Shown: positions 1 through 9,273, counted from the stretch's first letter. The stretch: DNA of 64,000 bases from Streptomyces mutabilis (GCF_014649815.1 NZ_BMTT01000001.1:868001-932000), one strand, 5' to 3'. A program made the numbers and translations. Notes: a model not told the origin generated them from the sequence alone.

Positions 1-31
1 TGCCCGCTCACGAGGACCGGACCCGCCGCCC

Positions 32-1186
32 TCACCCGTCCGTGTACTTGGCGTCGGTCGCGGGGTCCAGGGCGAGGCGGTAGCCGCGTTTCACCACCGT
101 CTGGATCAGCTTGGGAGCGCCGAGGGACGTGCGCAGTCGGGCCATCGCCGTCTCGACGGCGTGTTCGTCGCGGCCGGTGCCCGGCAGGGCGCGCAGGAGT
201 TCCGCGCGGGGGACGACCCAGCCGGGCCGACGGGACAGGGCCCGCAGCAGGGACATGCCGGCGGGCGGCACGGTCCTGAGCTCCCCGTCGACGAGGACCG
301 CGTGCCCGCGGATCTCCAGCCGGTGCCCGGCGACCGGCAACGCGCGGGCGCGGGCCGGGAGTTCCCGGCACAGGAGCTGGACGAGGGGGCCGAGCCGGAA
401 GCGTTCGGGCTGGACCGTGTCGACGCCGTGCCCCTGGAGCGGTACCGCGGTCACCGGACCGACGCAGGCCGGCAGCACGTCGTGGCCGAACGCGGCGAGC
501 AGCTCGGGCAGCAGGCCGCGCTCCTCGGCGCGGGACAGGAGCGACGCGGCGGCGGGCGCGCTGGTGAATGTCACGGCGTCCACGCCGCGCGAGACGGCGG
601 CGTCCAGCAACCGGTCCACGGGGCCGAGGTCCTCCGGCGGCAGCCACCGGTAGACGGGCACGCCCACGACCTCGGCGCCGCCCGCCTTCAGCGCCTCCAC
701 GAACCCCGGCAGGGGCTCACCGTGCAGCTGTACGGCGATCCGCCGGCCGTCGACGCCCTGCTCCAGGAGCCGGTCCAGCACCTCGGCCATGGACTCGGAC
801 GCCGGCGACCACTCCTCCGTCAGTCCGGCGGCCCGGACCGCGCCCTTGACCTTGGGCCCGCGCGCGAGCAGCTCCACGGCACGAAGCCGCTCCAGCAGGA
901 CGTCACCGAGCCCCCAGCCGTCGGCGGCCTCCACCCACCCGCGGAACCCGATGGCGGTGGTGGCCACGACGACGTCCGGTGCCTGGTCGATGAGCTGCTT
1001 GGTCGCGGCCAGCAGCTCGCTGTCGTCGGCGAGCGGCACGATCCTGATCGCCGGTGCGTGCAGGACGGCGGCGCCGCGCCGCTGGAGCAGCGCGCCCAGT
1101 TCGTCGGCCCGGCGGGCGGCGGTCACGCCCACGGTGAAACCGGCGAGGGGGCCGTGCTCGGGTCGCTGCTGTACGTCGTCCATCAT
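32..1186 (-). CDS. nnaR: NnaR-type nitrate/nitrite assimilation regulator (HemD-like domain + winged helix)
   Basis: 384 residues. Residues about 14-265 have the two-lobed fold signature of uroporphyrinogen-III synthase (HemD), beginning with a GFTVGVTAARR strand-turn. Residues about 285-375 form an OmpR/PhoB-type winged helix (RALSRRPGWVVPRAELL, then AVETAMARLRTSLG and VVKRGYRL). This HemD plus DNA-binding architecture is that of NnaR, which in Streptomyces and mycobacteria activates nitrate/nitrite assimilation genes; the HemD part probably senses a ligand and need not be a haem enzyme. It lies downstream of and co-directional with narK, separated by 100 bp that hold a GlnR-box-like sequence, which fits its known control by GlnR. 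The ATG start has a second ATG-type codon right after it (MMDD), so the exact start may be one codon later. Function is inferred from architecture and context; a true HemD activity is the less likely alternative. Confidence 0.88.
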   Translation of the reverse strand: MMDDVQQRPEHGPLAGFTVGVTAARRADELGALLQRRGAAVLHAPAIRIVPLADDSELLAATKQLIDQAPDVVVATTAIGFRGWVEAADGWGLGDVLLERLRAVELLARGPKVKGAVRAAGLTEEWSPASESMAEVLDRLLEQGVDGRRIAVQLHGEPLPGFVEALKAGGAEVVGVPVYRWLPPEDLGPVDRLLDAAVSRGVDAVTFTSAPAAASLLSRAEERGLLPELLAAFGHDVLPACVGPVTAVPLQGHGVDTVQPERFRLGPLVQLLCRELPARARALPVAGHRLEIRGHAVLVDGELRTVPPAGMSLLRALSRRPGWVVPRAELLRALPGTGRDEHAVETAMARLRTSLGAPKLIQTVVKRGYRLALDPATDAKYTDG

Positions 1187-1258
1187 TCTCGTCCCGATCG
1201 TCCCGGTCGTCGTACTGACTGCACGGCGACGAGCCTGTCAACGGCGCGTGACGGGCTC

Positions 1259-1285
1259 GGTTCCGCTGCGTGTCACCAGTGTTAC
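1259..1285 (-). promoter_or_regulatory. Putative GlnR binding site upstream of nnaR
   Basis: On the minus strand the sequence reads GTAAC-N6-GACAC, matching the actinobacterial GlnR box gTnAc-N6-GaAAc with one weak position. A further N6 leads to GAACC, a third degenerate half-site. It is about 85-100 nt upstream of the nnaR start and nnaR is a known GlnR target in S. coelicolor. Seen in sequence as a pattern match only. Confidence 0.45.
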
Positions 1286-1286
1286 G

Positions 1287-2648
1287 TCACACCTCGGCGT
1301 AGCTGAGCCGGCTCTTCGCCTCGGCCGTGTTCGCCGGGCCGTCCGGCGTCCGTACGGCAGGGCGGCGAAGGTATACCGCCCACGTGACGGCGAAGCAGAC
1401 GGCGTAGTAGGCGAGGAACGCGACGAAGGCGCCGGTGCCGGAGCCGACGGAGAGGAAGGACTGCCGGAAGGCGAGGTTGATGCCGACGCCGCCGAGCGCG
1501 CCGACCGCGCCGATCAGCCCCATGGAGGCACCGGAGAGCCGCCGCCCGTACGCCACGGCCTCCTCCCCCGTCAGCCCCCTGGCCAGCGCCTTGTTCTGGA
1601 AGATGCCGGGGATCATCTTGAACGTCGAGCCGTTGCCGAGCCCGCTGAGCACGAACAGCACCACGAACACGGCGACGAACAGCGCGAGCGACTTCGCCAT
1701 GCTGGCGGCGACGAGCACGGCGGTGGCGGCGGCCATGGCGACGAAGTTCCACAGTGTGATCCGCGCGCCGCCGTACCGGTCGGCGAGCCTGCCGCCCAGC
1801 GGCCGGATCAGGGAGCCGAGCAACGGACCGATGAAGGTCAGGTACGCCGCCTGGAGCGGGGTCCGCCCGAACTGGGTCTGGAGCACCTGACCGAAGGCGA
1901 AGCTGTAGCCGATGAACGATCCGAAGGTGCCGATGTACAGCACGGCCATGATCCAGGTGTGGCCGTCCCGGGCGGCGTCCTTGGCGGCCCCGGTGTCGTT
2001 CTTCACGGAGGAGAGGTTGTCCATGAAGCAGGCGGCGAGGACGGCGGCCACCAGGATCAGCGGGATGTAGATGCCGAGCAGCACCCGGGGCCCGCCGCCC
2101 GCCCCGATGATCGCGAGGGCGGTCAGCTGGATCACCGGCACGCCGATGTTCCCGCCGCCCGCGTTGAGACCGAGCGCCCAGCCCTTCTTCCGGAGCGGGA
2201 AGAAGGCGTTGATGTTGGTCATGGAGGACGCGAAGTTGCCCCCGCCGATGCCGGCCAGCAGCCCGACCAGGAGGAACGTCGAGAACGATGTTCCCGGCTC
2301 CATGACCGCGAAGGCGGCGACGGTCGGTACGAGCAGCAGCCCGGCGGAGACGATCGTCCAGTTCCGCCCGCCGAAGACCGCGACGGCGAAGGTGTAGGGC
2401 ACCCGCACGACGGCCCCGACGAGCGTCACCACGGACGTCAGCAGGAACTTGTCGGCCGGTGTCAGCCCGTACTCCGGGCCCATGAAGAGCACCAGCACCG
2501 ACCACAGGGTCCAGACCGAGAACCCGATGTGCTCGGAGAGGACGGAGAAGAACAGGTTCCGCCGGGCGACCCGCTCCCCCGTCTCCTTCCAGAAGGTCTC
2601 GTCCTCCGGATCCCAGTGCTGGATCCAGCGGCGGCCAGGGACTGTCAT
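1287..2648 (-). CDS. narK: NarK-type nitrate/nitrite transporter (MFS, NNP family)
   Basis: 453 residues from ATG at 2648, which is preceded by GGAGG at good spacing; a longer in-frame reading upstream has no ribosome site and is rejected. It is a 12-helix major facilitator. Both nitrate signatures are present: GIGGGNFASSMTNINAFFP followed by GWALGLNAGGGNIG in the N-terminal half, and GLGNGSTFKMIPGIF in the C-terminal half. Family members exchange nitrate and nitrite at the cytoplasmic membrane. Its downstream neighbour is nnaR, and actinobacteria often pair these two genes. Whether it imports nitrate or exports nitrite cannot be read from the sequence. Confidence 0.92.
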   Translation of the reverse strand: MTVPGRRWIQHWDPEDETFWKETGERVARRNLFFSVLSEHIGFSVWTLWSVLVLFMGPEYGLTPADKFLLTSVVTLVGAVVRVPYTFAVAVFGGRNWTIVSAGLLLVPTVAAFAVMEPGTSFSTFLLVGLLAGIGGGNFASSMTNINAFFPLRKKGWALGLNAGGGNIGVPVIQLTALAIIGAGGGPRVLLGIYIPLILVAAVLAACFMDNLSSVKNDTGAAKDAARDGHTWIMAVLYIGTFGSFIGYSFAFGQVLQTQFGRTPLQAAYLTFIGPLLGSLIRPLGGRLADRYGGARITLWNFVAMAAATAVLVAASMAKSLALFVAVFVVLFVLSGLGNGSTFKMIPGIFQNKALARGLTGEEAVAYGRRLSGASMGLIGAVGALGGVGINLAFRQSFLSVGSGTGAFVAFLAYYAVCFAVTWAVYLRRPAVRTPDGPANTAEAKSRLSYAEV

Positions 2649-2787
2649 GACGCCTCCACGGTGCTCCACAGCTCGATTGCCGCGAAGGTAGGGAGGACGC
2701 GTTTCGGGCCGGTGGGGCTGCGGATGACCGGAAGGGAACGTTGCCCTCACCCGGCGCGGGAGCCGGGTGAGAGGTCCGGGCGGGGCT

Positions 2788-4137
2788 TCAGCTCCGGTGG
2801 GCCGCCCTCGTTCCGGGCCGTCCGCCGGTGGAGCGCTTCGTGCCGTTCGGCCACAGGTTCGGCTTCCGCTTCGCCGCCAGGTCCTCTACCCAGCCCACCG
2901 CGAGGACCATCAGGCCGATGAGCGGCCAGACCAGGGCGAACATCCAGATCGTGTACGCGCCGTCGAGGGCGCTGACCGCGCGTTCGCTCTGCATGAAGGG
3001 GAGCTGGTAGGCGAGGTCGATGATCGGGACCGTCGCCATGATCAGCAGGTTGTGCCACAGGTAGATGGTGACCGCGCGGTTGTTGGAGAGGGTCACCAGC
3101 TTGTCCCACTTGGCCAGCCGGCCCGGGAGTTCCTGCCACGACGGGGAGTACTGGAGCAGGATCACGACGAAGCCGAACGACCAGGTGGCCTGGGCCAGCG
3201 GGATGTCGTTGAGGTCCCAGCCGTCGGGGCCCAGGTGGTTCGAGGCCCACCACAGGCCGAAGGCCATCACCAGCGACGCGCAGGACACGGAGACGTACCG
3301 CGGGATCTGCTTCAGCAGACCCTCGTGGTGGGCGAAGCCCAGGACCCAGCAGCCGCCGTAGACCGCGAAGTCGGTGACCGCGTTGCCGGTCTCGCCGGGG
3401 ATCTTCACCAGGCCGGTGCCGACGATCGCCGTCAGGCCCAGCGGCGCGAGCAGCGTCGGCCACGGCGCCTTGCGGAACAGCCACAGCAGCAGCGGCGAGG
3501 CGATGACGAACCAGAGGTAGGCGCGCAGGTACCACAGCGGCCCCGCGGCCTGTACCGCCCAGGTGTCCTCCAGCAGGCCGGACGGGGAGCCGACGTGCCA
3601 GGGGTAGGGAGGGGCGCCGATCGGGACGATGTAGTTGAACAGCCCGATCAGGCCCCAGGGGTCGCCGTGGTCCGGGTCCTCGGTCGGGTTCCAGCCGTTG
3701 ACGAACATCATCGCCAGCACGACCGCGGCAAACGCCCACATGGGCGGCAGCAGCCGGCGCACCCGTCCGCGGATCACGCTCAGCGCCGGACGCTTCAGCG
3801 ACCGGGCCATCAGGGAGCCCGCCAGCGCGAACATCACGCCCATCGACGGGAAGACCACCGACAGCCAGGCCCAGCCGAACAGGTGGTACACGACGACGCG
3901 GACCAGGGCGATGGAACGCAGCAGGTCCAGGTACCGGTCGCGGCCCGGCTTCCCGGTGGCGGGGGCGGGCGGGGGCGCCGTGTCGGGCGCGGGCTCCGTC
4001 GTACGCTGCTGCGGGACGCCGTACGGCGTCCCCGCGGCCGCGTCGGCGCCCTGGGCACGGGGCGTGCCGTACGGCACCCCGTACGGGTCCGAGCCAGGGC
4101 CCGTACCGGTCGAACCGGTCGTGTATCCGTGGGTCAT
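2788..4137 (-). CDS. Membrane acyltransferase (acyltransferase 3 family), third gene of the mat operon
   Basis: 449 residues. A Gly/Pro/Tyr-rich cytoplasmic tail (residues 1-65, with repeated YGVPYGTP-like words) precedes an acyltransferase-3 domain with about ten membrane segments. The domain opens with RDRYLDLLRSIALVRVVVYH, containing the conserved early Arg and His. Members move acetyl, succinyl or other acyl groups onto extracellular sugars. Its ATG overlaps the matB stop as ATGA, so the two are translationally coupled. I infer that it O-acylates the MatAB polymer or another surface glycan; acceptor and donor are unknown. Confidence 0.85.
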   Translation of the reverse strand: MTHGYTTGSTGTGPGSDPYGVPYGTPRAQGADAAAGTPYGVPQQRTTEPAPDTAPPPAPATGKPGRDRYLDLLRSIALVRVVVYHLFGWAWLSVVFPSMGVMFALAGSLMARSLKRPALSVIRGRVRRLLPPMWAFAAVVLAMMFVNGWNPTEDPDHGDPWGLIGLFNYIVPIGAPPYPWHVGSPSGLLEDTWAVQAAGPLWYLRAYLWFVIASPLLLWLFRKAPWPTLLAPLGLTAIVGTGLVKIPGETGNAVTDFAVYGGCWVLGFAHHEGLLKQIPRYVSVSCASLVMAFGLWWASNHLGPDGWDLNDIPLAQATWSFGFVVILLQYSPSWQELPGRLAKWDKLVTLSNNRAVTIYLWHNLLIMATVPIIDLAYQLPFMQSERAVSALDGAYTIWMFALVWPLIGLMVLAVGWVEDLAAKRKPNLWPNGTKRSTGGRPGTRAAHRS

Positions 4138-6332
4138 GCCACGGGCCTCCGATCATCGCTGCTCTGCGCGCGCTGCCGCGGCACGGAGCCCCCGGGCGCG
4201 CCGACGGCACCGGTGCGCCGGAGCTTCTGCCAGCGCAGGCGGCCGCCGGTGAGCGCGGTGATCCAGGACTGGAGCAGCACGACGTACATGAGCTGGCGGT
4301 ACAGGATCTGCTGCAGCGGCAGCGAGATCAGGTGGGTCATGCGTTCGCGGTCGAGGCGGAAGGCGTACGCCGCGCAGACGGCCTGGATGGCCAGGACGCC
4401 CAGCCACGCCACGATCGTCTTCTCGGTCGGACCGAAGACGATGCCGTAGAGCAGGAAGACGTCGATCAGCGGCGCGAGCAGCGGAGCCAGGACCATGAAC
4501 AGGGAGACGAAGGGCAGGCCCACGCGGCCGAAGCGGCCCGAGGGGCCCTTCTCGATCACCGCGCGGCGGTGCTTCCAGATGGCCTGCATGGTGCCGTACG
4601 ACCAGCGGTAGCGCTGTGACCACAGCTGCTGGACGGTCTCCGGGGCCTCGGTCCAGGCGCGGGCGTTCTCGGCGTAGACCACGCGCCAGCCGGCGCGGTG
4701 CAGCGCCATCGTGACGTCGGTGTCCTCGGCGAGGGTGTCGTCGCTCATGCCGCCGATGGGCTCCAGGGCGGAGCGGCGGAAGGCGCCCACGGCGCCGGGG
4801 ATGGTCGGCATGCAGCGCAGCACGTCGTACATCCGGCGGTCGAGGTTGAAGCCCATCACGTACTCGATGTGCTGCCAGGCGCCGATGAGGCTGTCCTTGT
4901 TGCCGACCTTGGCGTTGCCGGCCACCGCGCCGACCTTCGGGTCGCCGAAGGGCTGGACGAGTTCACGGACGGTGGACGGCTCGAAGACCGTGTCGCCGTC
5001 CATCATGACGACGATGTCGTGACGGGCGTTCGCCAGGCCCCGGTTGAGGGCGGCCGGCTTGCCCGCGTTGAGCTGGCGGATCACCCTGACGCCCGGCAGG
5101 CCCATCGCCTCGACGATCCGGGCGGTGCCGTCGCTGGAGCCGTCGTCGATGACGATGACCTCGACGGGGTGGTCGCCGGCCATCAGCGAACGGACGGTGT
5201 TCTCGATGCACTTGGCCTCGTTGTACGCCGGGACCAGCACCGTCACCGGTTCGGTGACCGGCGGGCCCCAGCGGAAGCCCTTGCGGCGGACCCGGCGGGC
5301 GTGGATGCCGGAGAGCAGCAGCATCAGCACGAAACGCCCGATGACCAGCGTGCCGATGACCGCGAGGCCGACCACCAGGCCGTCGGTGATCTTCTCGGAG
5401 GCCTGGACGAGGAAGATCCAGGCCTTGCCCTTCCAGAGTTCGGCGCCGGTCACCGGGGTCATCGCGCTGGGCGCGTCCAGGGCCTCGGTGAGGTTGTCGA
5501 ACTCGTAGCCCTTCTTCTGCAGGTCGGGCAGGAACTTGTCCAGGGCCGCGACCGTCTGGCTGCGGTCGCCGCCCGAGTCGTGCATGAGGACGATGGCGCC
5601 CTCGCCGCCCTTGGGCGTGGCGCGGCGGATGATCTCGTCGACGCCGGGCCGCTGCCAGTCCTCGCTGTCGGTGTTGTTGACGACGGTGATGTAGCCGCGG
5701 CTGCCTATGTACTCGGTGACCGGCCAGGACTTGTTGTCCATGGCGTCGGCGAAGGAGGAGTACGGGGGGCGGAAGAGCGAGGTGCGGATGCCGGCCGCGC
5801 CGGTGATCGCCAGCTGGTTCTGCGACAGCTCCCAGTCGATGCGCTTCTTGGACTGGAAGGAGAGGTCGGGGTGGTTGAAGGTGTGCAGACCGACCTCGTG
5901 GCCCTCGTCGACCATCCGCTCGACCAGGTCCGGGTAGCGGGAGGCCATGGTGCCGGTGACGAAGAAGACCGCGTGCGCGTCGTGCTTCTTCAGCACGTCC
6001 AGCACCCTCGGTGTCCAGGTCGGGTCCGGGCCGTCGTCGAAGGTGAGGACCAGACGGTGGTCCGGGACGCTCAGGCTCTCGGTGCGGCCGCCGCGGGCGT
6101 CGATGACCGGGCCGCCCTCGAGGATCTTCTCCGGCACCTGGTCGGTGGCGGCGGGCGGCTGGACGCGGTGGTCGGCGAGGATCTCGCTGTGCACGTATCC
6201 GCGCAGCATGAGCATCGCGGCCAGGGCGACCAGGACCAGCAGCGGAAGCAGCAGGCGCAGGGGCAGGCGGGGGCGCCGGGAGCCGTCACGGGCGCTGCGC
6301 GCGGCTCCGTGACGGCGGGTGCGGAGTGCCAT
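4134..6332 (-). CDS. matB: MatB: bifunctional polysaccharide deacetylase / family-2 glycosyltransferase
   Basis: 732 residues. One N-terminal membrane anchor (about 22-44) is followed by an extracellular NodB-type deacetylase domain with TFDDGP (97-102), the metal-binding His pair in HTFNH (150, 154) and RPPYSSF (188-194). A second membrane helix (316-341) leads to a processive GT2 domain with DDGSSDGT, the DGD metal motif (445-447), ED (536-537) and QRYRW (573-577), then further membrane helices. This is the PNAG-synthase-like architecture of MatB, which with MatA makes a poly-beta-1,6-N-acetylglucosamine-type polymer needed for pellet formation and adhesion in Streptomyces. The ATG at 6332 overlaps the matA stop as TGATG and ATGA links it to the acyltransferase, giving a tight three-gene operon. 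A longer upstream reading in the same frame lies inside matA and is a shadow. Confidence 0.93.
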   Translation of the reverse strand: MALRTRRHGAARSARDGSRRPRLPLRLLLPLLVLVALAAMLMLRGYVHSEILADHRVQPPAATDQVPEKILEGGPVIDARGGRTESLSVPDHRLVLTFDDGPDPTWTPRVLDVLKKHDAHAVFFVTGTMASRYPDLVERMVDEGHEVGLHTFNHPDLSFQSKKRIDWELSQNQLAITGAAGIRTSLFRPPYSSFADAMDNKSWPVTEYIGSRGYITVVNNTDSEDWQRPGVDEIIRRATPKGGEGAIVLMHDSGGDRSQTVAALDKFLPDLQKKGYEFDNLTEALDAPSAMTPVTGAELWKGKAWIFLVQASEKITDGLVVGLAVIGTLVIGRFVLMLLLSGIHARRVRRKGFRWGPPVTEPVTVLVPAYNEAKCIENTVRSLMAGDHPVEVIVIDDGSSDGTARIVEAMGLPGVRVIRQLNAGKPAALNRGLANARHDIVVMMDGDTVFEPSTVRELVQPFGDPKVGAVAGNAKVGNKDSLIGAWQHIEYVMGFNLDRRMYDVLRCMPTIPGAVGAFRRSALEPIGGMSDDTLAEDTDVTMALHRAGWRVVYAENARAWTEAPETVQQLWSQRYRWSYGTMQAIWKHRRAVIEKGPSGRFGRVGLPFVSLFMVLAPLLAPLIDVFLLYGIVFGPTEKTIVAWLGVLAIQAVCAAYAFRLDRERMTHLISLPLQQILYRQLMYVVLLQSWITALTGGRLRWQKLRRTGAVGAPGGSVPRQRAQSSDDRRPVA

Positions 6333-8068
6333 CAGAGGGTGTTCTCCGGGGACAGGTGAGGGGACGTGCGGGTGGTGTCCGAAGCGGCCGGTCCGGCGAC
6401 GACGGTGGAGTGGGAGTCGCTCGCGCCGTTGGCGATCGTGTCGCCGCCGGGGTCGGTGCCCGTGGTGGGGTCGACGGCGGGGCCGGTCGGGTCGACCGTG
6501 GGTTCGCCGCCGTCCACCGGGGTCGACGGGTCGGTGGAGGCGGGTGGCGGTTCCTGGGTCGACTGCGTCGGGTTCGGGGCGGTGGTGCCACCGCTGCCGC
6601 CCGGCTCGGTGCCGCCCGAGGTCTCGGAAGGCTCGGGGCCGGCGCTGGTGCCGGGCTGCCGCGCGCTGCCGGAGGCACCGGGCGCGGGGGCGTCGGCGCC
6701 CGGTGCGGTGGTCACGCCGGTGCCGGCCGAGGGGCTGGTCCGCGGGGCGGCACTGCCGGTGCCGGAGGGCTGTGCCGACCGGGAGGGCAGCGGGGTGGTG
6801 TCGACCTGGCCGGCCGGCTTGCCCTCCTGCTGGCCGTCCACGGGGAGCCAGGGCGCGTTGGAGTTGCCGGACAGCAGCGTGGAGACGATGACGACGGCGT
6901 AGATCGCGCACACGACGCCGACGGCTATGCCGAGGCGGCGGTAGAGACGGCTGCGGCGGCCGGACGCGTCGACGAACACCGGCCCGTCGGAGCCCTCGGG
7001 GCCTATCTTGCCGGGCTGCGGGCCGTCGGCCCGGCGGAGCACGCCGTCGCCGAGCTGGACGGCGTCGAGCTGGACCGTCACCTCGTGCGGGTCGTGCGTG
7101 TGGTCGGCGGCGGCTGCCGCACCGGCATCGGCGTCCGGGATGTCCTGCCACGGGTCGCGGAGGGCGGCGGTTGCGGGACCGGGCGCGGTGGTCGGGAACG
7201 CGCGGGTCGGGGACACCGGGGGCGTCGCCGGGGTGACCGGGGGCAGGACGTCGGTCCTGTCGGCGTCCGGGGCGGCGGTACGCCGGACGGGTCCGGTCGG
7301 GTCGGCACCGTTCGGGCCGACGTATCCCGGGTGCCGGTGGTCCGGGTTCGCGCCGGCCGGGTCGGTCCCGTTCGGGTTGGTCGCTGACGGGGGCGTCCCG
7401 TCATGGACCGTCCTGGACGGAGTCGTCGGGGACGGGTTCGCACGGTTCGGCCTCGGCCCGTCCGGAACGAATCCGGACTGGTTCGCACCCCAGGTGATCC
7501 GTCCCCGGTCCAACGGGTCACGCCACCGCTGCGTACCGTCTCGGTCCGTACGGCCCTGGGCTGTGCGGTCCTGGGCTATGTGGTCCCGGGCTATGTGGTC
7601 CCGGGCTATGCCGCCCCGGGCTGTGCCGTCCGGATCTGTGCGGTCCCGGGCTATGCCCTCCCGGCCCATGCGGTCCTGGCCTATTCGGTCGCCGAGGACC
7701 TCGGTCCGGTCCGCGTCGGCGCTCCCGTGGGAGGCGAGGAGGCGCGTCCCGGCGGCGTCCGGCGACGGCCGGTCGGCGGTCCGCGGCGCGTCCGCCCGCG
7801 TGGGGAACTCGCCCGGGCGGCGGAAAACCGCTCCCAGGGCACCCGCGTCACTACGCGCGGCGTCATCGCCGTTCCCGAACCATCCCGCGCCGGACCCGCC
7901 GGGCCCCGTTCCGGTCGTCGGAGCCTCATCGGTCACCTGGAAGGGGCGCGCCGCCGGAAACACCTCGGTGGCGTCGGCTTGCTGTCCCGCCTCCGGGACA
8001 TCACGTATCCCGGACACAGCCTCGGTCCCCTCCAGTTGGGCGTTTTTCTGCCATTTCTCCACGCGCAC
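6332..8068 (-). CDS. matA: MatA: single-pass membrane protein with low-complexity arms, partner of MatB
   Basis: 578 residues from GTG at 8068 (GGGGGAAG just upstream); GTG at 8062, two codons later, is an almost equal alternative with better spacing. The cytoplasmic half is Asp/Arg/Pro/Thr-rich and contains ten tandem pentapeptides (about residues 129-178). One membrane helix lies at about 379-400 (LGIAVGVVCAIYAVVIVSTL). The outer half is Pro/Ser/Thr/Gly-rich and looks like a wall-spanning stalk. No catalytic domain is visible. Position and coupling to matB identify it as MatA, required with MatB for hyphal aggregation; its biochemical role is unknown. The long tail may scaffold the synthase through the wall (inference). 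Confidence 0.8.
   Translation of the reverse strand: MRVEKWQKNAQLEGTEAVSGIRDVPEAGQQADATEVFPAARPFQVTDEAPTTGTGPGGSGAGWFGNGDDAARSDAGALGAVFRRPGEFPTRADAPRTADRPSPDAAGTRLLASHGSADADRTEVLGDRIGQDRMGREGIARDRTDPDGTARGGIARDHIARDHIAQDRTAQGRTDRDGTQRWRDPLDRGRITWGANQSGFVPDGPRPNRANPSPTTPSRTVHDGTPPSATNPNGTDPAGANPDHRHPGYVGPNGADPTGPVRRTAAPDADRTDVLPPVTPATPPVSPTRAFPTTAPGPATAALRDPWQDIPDADAGAAAAADHTHDPHEVTVQLDAVQLGDGVLRRADGPQPGKIGPEGSDGPVFVDASGRRSRLYRRLGIAVGVVCAIYAVVIVSTLLSGNSNAPWLPVDGQQEGKPAGQVDTTPLPSRSAQPSGTGSAAPRTSPSAGTGVTTAPGADAPAPGASGSARQPGTSAGPEPSETSGGTEPGGSGGTTAPNPTQSTQEPPPASTDPSTPVDGGEPTVDPTGPAVDPTTGTDPGGDTIANGASDSHSTVVAGPAASDTTRTSPHLSPENTL
7535..7684 (-). repeat. 15-nt tandem repeat in matA (ten pentapeptide units)
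   Basis: Ten consecutive 15-nt units encode pentapeptides such as IARDH, IARDH, IAQDR, TAQGR, TDRDG. On the plus strand the recurring word is cggtcccgggctatg. The third and fourth units in plus-strand order are nearly identical, which suggests recent slippage. It is not the A(D/N)LXX pentapeptide-repeat fold. Confidence 0.85.
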
Positions 8069-8218
8069 GCACTTCCCCCACGGGACGGTTCCGGGTGCGC
8101 ATTCGACTCCGAGCACCCGTCGACCGAACCGGCCCCCACCAGGTTCGAGCGCCCCCTGTACCACACCGTGCTCAGGCCAAGAATGTAGCGCACGCGGAGG
8201 ACGTGTGGTTGCCGCGTG

Positions 8219-9190
8219 TCAGTCACGAACGGACATCACAGCGGCGTCGGCGGCCGGAATCCACCCTCCCGCGGGCCTGCTGAGCCAGCCGTTCTCGGCC
8301 GCGACCTGGGACACCGCCCGGCGCAGCGCGTCGAACTCGGGGTGCACCAGCCCCTTCCGCCAGACAAGTGAGACCGGCGACAGCGGCACCGGATCGACGA
8401 GCGGGCGCACCACCGTCGACGCCATGGCCGGAAAGCTCACCACGGCGAGGACCGGATTGCCCGCCTTGCCCATGATCCGCTGGAACTCCTCCTCCCCGAC
8501 GGCCAGGGGCGCGGGTGGCGCCACGTCGATGCCGCGCGTCTCGAACAGGCGGTGGGCGAGGTCGGTCCACTCCGGCGTCCGCGGGTTACCGGCACCGGCG
8601 TACACGGTCTCACCGGCGAGTGCGGCCAGCGGTACCTCCGGAAGCGGGGCCAGCGGGTGGCTCTCCGGCAGGACGACCGCCATCGGCTCGTAGCGGACCG
8701 GCTGGTGGGCGAGGCCGGCCCGCAGCGCCGGGTCCAGGCCCGCGAACCGGCCGAAGGAGGCGTCGACGCGGCCGGCGAGCAGTTCGCCGGCGGCGTACGT
8801 CAGCCCGCTCTCGTACCGGGCCATCAGCTCCTGACCGGGCGCCAGTTCGCGGGCCCGCTCCAGAACCAGGCGGCCGGTGGCCAGGCCCGGGGAGTTGAGG
8901 TCGACCAGCAGGGGGCGGGCCTGCCCGAAAGCGGCCAGGAGGTCGTCCTGCGCCTGGAGGACACGGCGGGCGTACGGCAGCAGCCGCTCGCCGTCGGCCG
9001 TCAGGGTCACCTGCCGGGTGGTGCGGACGAACAGCTCGGCGCGCAACTCCCGCTCCAGGCGCCGCACGTCCCTGCTGAGTGCCTGCTGGGCGACGTACAG
9101 GCGGGCGGCGGCGCGGGTGAAGTGCAGCTCCTCGGCGACGGTGGTGAAGGCGCGCAGGAGGCGCGGGTCGAGGTGGTCGGGTGCGGACAT
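8219..9190 (-). CDS. LysR-family transcriptional regulator
   Basis: 323 residues, the usual LysR length. The N-terminal helix-turn-helix spans about 8-65 (LLRAFTTVAEELHFTRAAARL, then QQALSRDVRRLE), followed by a type-2 periplasmic-binding-like effector domain from about 90 to the end. It is divergent from the MFS gene with 83 bp between starts, the classic arrangement in which a LysR protein controls its neighbour and itself. The effector is not predictable. The downstream matA begins 150 bp later on the same strand, so some read-through into mat is possible but not shown. Confidence 0.92.
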   Translation of the reverse strand: MSAPDHLDPRLLRAFTTVAEELHFTRAAARLYVAQQALSRDVRRLERELRAELFVRTTRQVTLTADGERLLPYARRVLQAQDDLLAAFGQARPLLVDLNSPGLATGRLVLERARELAPGQELMARYESGLTYAAGELLAGRVDASFGRFAGLDPALRAGLAHQPVRYEPMAVVLPESHPLAPLPEVPLAALAGETVYAGAGNPRTPEWTDLAHRLFETRGIDVAPPAPLAVGEEEFQRIMGKAGNPVLAVVSFPAMASTVVRPLVDPVPLSPVSLVWRKGLVHPEFDALRRAVSQVAAENGWLSRPAGGWIPAADAAVMSVRD

Positions 9191-9273
9191 CCGGCGAACT
9201 TACAACGGGAGTGCGTCAATGGGTACGGAGAAGGTGTTGGACCCCGTGATCGCCGCGGGGCGACGGTGAGTCC

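Noticed and set aside
2649-2787. GlnR box upstream of narK
   Set aside because: A GAAAC word is present but the partner half-site at the right distance does not fit.
7535-7684. Pentapeptide-repeat protein (DNA-gyrase mimic type) in matA
   Set aside because: The units are IARDH/TDRDG-like, not A(D/N)LXX, and lie in a disordered arm.
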